Positions 61,429 through 64,000 of a stretch of 64,000 bases of DNA are shown here, piece after piece. How positions within the stretch are numbered: the stretch's first letter is position 1; the number at the start of each line of letters is the position of its first letter. Made by a program: the position numbers and the translations under genes. Below the pieces are notes generated by a model that saw nothing but the letters and a program-made list of their open reading frames with translations, ran no database searches and was not told the origin of the DNA. The DNA is from JADKAV01 sp963704075 (GTDB lineage Bacteria > Actinomycetota > Actinomycetes > S36-B12 > UBA10799): assembly GCA_963704075.1 (NCBI GenBank), contig CAVPGV010000013.1, positions 47,006 to 111,005 on the forward strand. Reading direction: 5' to 3'.

Positions 61429-63188
61429 ATGACCGATAAGGCGGCGAACCGGCGAAGCATCCCGGTCGGCCGGCGTCGGTGGCTTGCGATGTCTGCGCTT
61501 GTGGCGGGCCTGGTGGTCCTGCGCACGGCCATCGGTTGGCGGGGCTACTTCCTCGGCGACGATTTCGCCATCCGCTACCGCGCGGCGAGCCAACCGTGGT
61601 CGCTGGGCTATGCCTTCGAACCGTACAACGACCACGTGAGCCCCATCGGCTACAGCCTTGAGTGGGTGCTGCAGGCCCTGTTCCCCGGCTCGTACAGCGC
61701 CGCGGTCCTCGCGGCCTCCGTACTGATGGTACTGACGCTGGGGTTCACCGCTGCGCTGATCTGGGTTCTGACCGGTCGAGTACGTGCTGTGGTGCTGGCC
61801 TGTTTGATGGTCGGACTGGGTCTCTTCACCTTCGAAGTGGGGACCTGGTGGTGCACGACTGTCTACTCGATGACTTACCTTGTCTTCGCCGCCGCAGCCC
61901 TATGGGCCCTTGCGCTCGTCCTGCGGCATGGCGGTTCATGGTGGCCACCGCTGGTTGCTTTCGCCGGAGCGGCCCTTTCGGACAGCAAGGGGTTCCTCGC
62001 GATCCTGCTGCTGTTCGGCCTTGCGGCCGGGATCGCGATCACCCCGGAGGGCCCTCTGGGAGTCCGGGGTGCCTGGCAGTCTCTACGGGGGTTGTGGCTG
62101 GCGAGCGGGGCGGTGTCGCTGGTGATGGTGGGAGTCTCCGCCTGGTCCACCAGTGGGGTGCAGGGGGAGCCATCGGTGGGCCGGGCGGCACGGATGATGT
62201 GGGATCTATGGGCTATCAATATTGCGCCCGCGGTTCTCGGTGGGCCCTGGTGGTGGTACGAGGTCCCGAATGTGTCGTGGCCAGCAGTCCGGGTGCTTCC
62301 CGCACCGCCTGCATTCGTCGGTGTCGTCTGCCTGCTGGCGTGCGTTGTCGGCGTGATCGCCATCCTGCGGTGGCGTCCCCAGGTGTCGCGGTTCGTGCCG
62401 TGGGCCCTTCTATACGCCTTTGCTGCCACAGGCCTTCCGGTGCTCGGGCGCTCCGGGACCAATCTCGCTAGCCCGGCCTACCGCTACACCTTCGACCTAG
62501 TGCTGCCGGTCACGATACTGCTCTGTCTGGGTCTGGTACCCATGTGGTGGCAGAAGGGTGGCAGGAGGGCGCGGGAATGGATCGTGGCTGGACCTCTGGC
62601 GGTGTCGATGGTGGTGTCCACCGTGTCCCCGCCGCTGCCTGGGGGCGGAACGAGGCGCGGGACTACATGGGCAGGGCCGTGCTCGGTTTCGCCGACATCC
62701 CGCCCAATCAGACGCTGATCCCGCAGGGCGTGCCCGAGGATCTGGTTCCGGGGCTTCTGGTGCAGTACGCCAACACGCGAGCGGTGATGTCCCCGCAGCC
62801 CGGAGCCCCGGTATTCAGTGAGACGACGAGGGGCACGCTCTATGGCTTCTCTGATGACGGGTCGGTGGAGGTACAGGACGTCGTGGGGCCAACGTCCCCA
62901 GAGGGGCCGGATCGGGACTGCGGCTACGCGGTCACTTCCTCACCGCGGACGGTCCCTTTGCAGGGACGGTTGATCGCGTGGATCTACCTGGCGCGGGTGG
63001 CCTACTTCAGTCAGACGGACACCACTTTGAACATCGCGGTCGGGGGCAGATCCACACAGTGGACTTGCCTGCCTCCGGCCTCGACGCGGCGTATTTCCGC
63101 TTCTTCGGCCTGGTGATGAGGTGCTCGTTTCGGTCGGGTCGCCAGGGTCACGGTACGCATCACGGAGGTCCGGATGGCAACCGCATGA
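61429..63188 (+). CDS. Polytopic membrane protein with outer C-terminal domain (frameshifts)
   Basis: About 586 residues when reconstructed, ATG at 61429. About ten helices with an early outer loop 'WRGYFLGDDFAIRYRA', where the D-D pair resembles the catalytic loop of GT-C glycosyltransferases, and 'YAFEPYNDHVSPIGYSLEWVLQ' (aromatic/acidic). The frame breaks at about 62640, then 'ARDYMGRAVLGFADIPPNQTLIPQGVPEDLVPGLLVQYAN' continues, breaks again near 63045 ('HTVDLPASGLDAAYFRFFG') and near 63110-63150, ending '..VTVRITEVRMATA' at 63188. Probably a glycosyltransferase of the GT-C type; the role is inferred from topology. Confidence 0.72.
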
Positions 63189-63394
63189 GCCCGCAGACGG
63201 AGCCGTCGTGCCCTTCGAACCGAAGGGGGCTTCGGCGAGTCGGCGACGAGTGGCCCAGCGCAGCGGTCCCTCGGGTCGGTCACGAGCAGATCCCCCCGGA
63301 CCCTTTGGGTCTCCCCGGCAGGCTCGATGGACCGCGTGCCTTGGCCGTTGGCGCGGTGGTGCCGACCAGGGCGGACCGCCGCGATCGCGACCCC

Positions 63395-63875
63395 GATGTG
63401 GCAGTCATCGGGAGTGCGGTTCGGGACTCCTTCAACCGTCGATCATGGTGCTGGGGTCCCTCTCGGTGACCCAGCATCGACGAGCCGTTCAAGCAGGCGT
63501 CCGACGAGCCATCCAGATCGCAGGGGACGACGGTCGCCTTCCCACCTATGTGTTGACGATTCCGCGCATGAACGCGCGAATCGATCAGGAGATTCTCAAT
63601 GATCCGAGCGGACGCGGTATCTCAGTGGGACTGATCGGACAAGCAGTAGCCGAAAAGTCCAATGCCTATGTGATCGACCTCGAGGCACTCACCTGTCGCC
63701 GGACGGGTCCGCCGTCGTCTTCAGTGACGGAGTGCTGTTGCGCGATGACGGCGCAAATTGGACCCAGGCGGGAGCGCAGGAGGCTCGGTCGCTGCTCCTT
63801 AGCAGTATCGCCGCCGACGGTGTGACGCCACTGCGGTCGCGCTACCACCCAGTACCGGTTCATGACCGGCGGTGA
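63395..63875 (+). pseudogene. Remnant of an SGNH hydrolase domain (paralogue of the 55.3 kb enzyme)
   Basis: Read across frames, it gives 'DPDVAVIGSAVRDSFN', 'VRRAIQIAGDDGRLPTYVLTIPRMN', 'IDQEILNDPSGRG', 'NAYVIDLEALTC' and 'DGVLLRDDGANWTQAGAQEARSLLLSS'. These align in order with 'APDVAVIGSNVWDSFD', 'LRQAIEIAGRSGQIPVYVVGQPCM', 'VDEILNDPQRSG', 'NARYIDTRAFTC' and 'REDGVHWAQRGADVFWS' of the intact protein at 55350-57218. The catalytic Asn becomes Ala/Arg in 'GSAVRD' and the His of D-x-V-H-W becomes Asn, so it is inactive regardless of sequencing errors. No acyltransferase domain precedes it; 63189-63394 is unrecognised, as is 63876-64000. Confidence 0.7.
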
Positions 63876-64000
63876 TGCACACTCGCGTGGACGCCCTTGA
63901 CGTATGGCGCTTGGCGTTGTACGAACCGAGTTCAGGTCACAGGCCTGCCGGCGACATATTGGCAGTGTCCTCTCTCACAATCCGGTTCGCGTCCACGTCT

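Overview
The window is a piece of a high-GC actinobacterial chromosome. Evidence is the rarA - DUF6167 - alaS - ruvX - mltG - aroE and aroC - aroK - aroB - aroQ - pepP - efp - nusB order typical of Actinomycetia, frequent GTG/TTG starts, an ANTAR response regulator, an AftD-type arabinosyltransferase with its DUF2613 companion, and a ribosomal protein S1 with four S1 domains. The exact lineage cannot be read from the sequence.

Layout. 1-6188: housekeeping genes (rarA tail, alaS, ruvX, mltG, aroE). 6240-25840: a type IVa-like pilus locus lying between aroE and aroC. It encodes a Roadblock/LC7 (MglB-like) protein, a DUF4388 protein, PilB with a predicted c-di-GMP-binding N-terminus, PilT, PilC, a convergent PAS4-GGDEF-EAL phosphodiesterase, a degenerate HNH gene, a histidine phosphatase, the major pilin with its terminator, three minor pilins, PilD, PilM, PilN, PilO and a PilP-position protein. 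25863-31089: aroC, aroK, aroB, aroQ, pepP, efp, nusB, mostly overlapping by 1-4 bases. 31115-38463: an unusual Leu-type tRNA, an ANTAR regulator, and a branched-chain amino acid ABC transporter (livK on +, livH-M-G-F on -). Between livK and livF sits an AbiEi/PD-(D/E)XK-like gene bounded by 50-bp palindromic repeats. 38729-41892: a PaaI-type thioesterase and polA. 41921-53571: an envelope-polysaccharide region (flippase, GT-C-like membrane protein, DUF2613, GT4 glycosyltransferase, methyltransferase, AftD, acyltransferase, DUF3068), recalling the mycobacterial Rv0224c-Rv0228 neighbourhood plus aftD. 53746-55283: rpsA. 55350-64000: surface modification genes (acyltransferase-SGNH, small membrane protein, methyltransferase, sulfatase-like enzyme, polytopic membrane protein, broken SGNH remnant).

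Many genes carry single-base frameshifts (pilB, pilC, the EAL gene, pilM, aroK, livH, the thioesterase, the GT-C protein, the GT4, the methyltransferase, aftD, DUF3068, rpsA, the 61 kb membrane protein). Because essential genes such as rpsA and aroK are hit in the same way, I read most of these as uncorrected sequencing or assembly indels. Coordinates for such genes span the whole reconstructed gene.

How it fits together: the pilus locus looks like a complete monoderm type IV pilus whose extension ATPase may sense c-di-GMP, with a c-di-GMP phosphodiesterase beside it and a Roadblock/DUF4388 pair at the head of the operon. The second half of the window is devoted to building and decorating the cell envelope.
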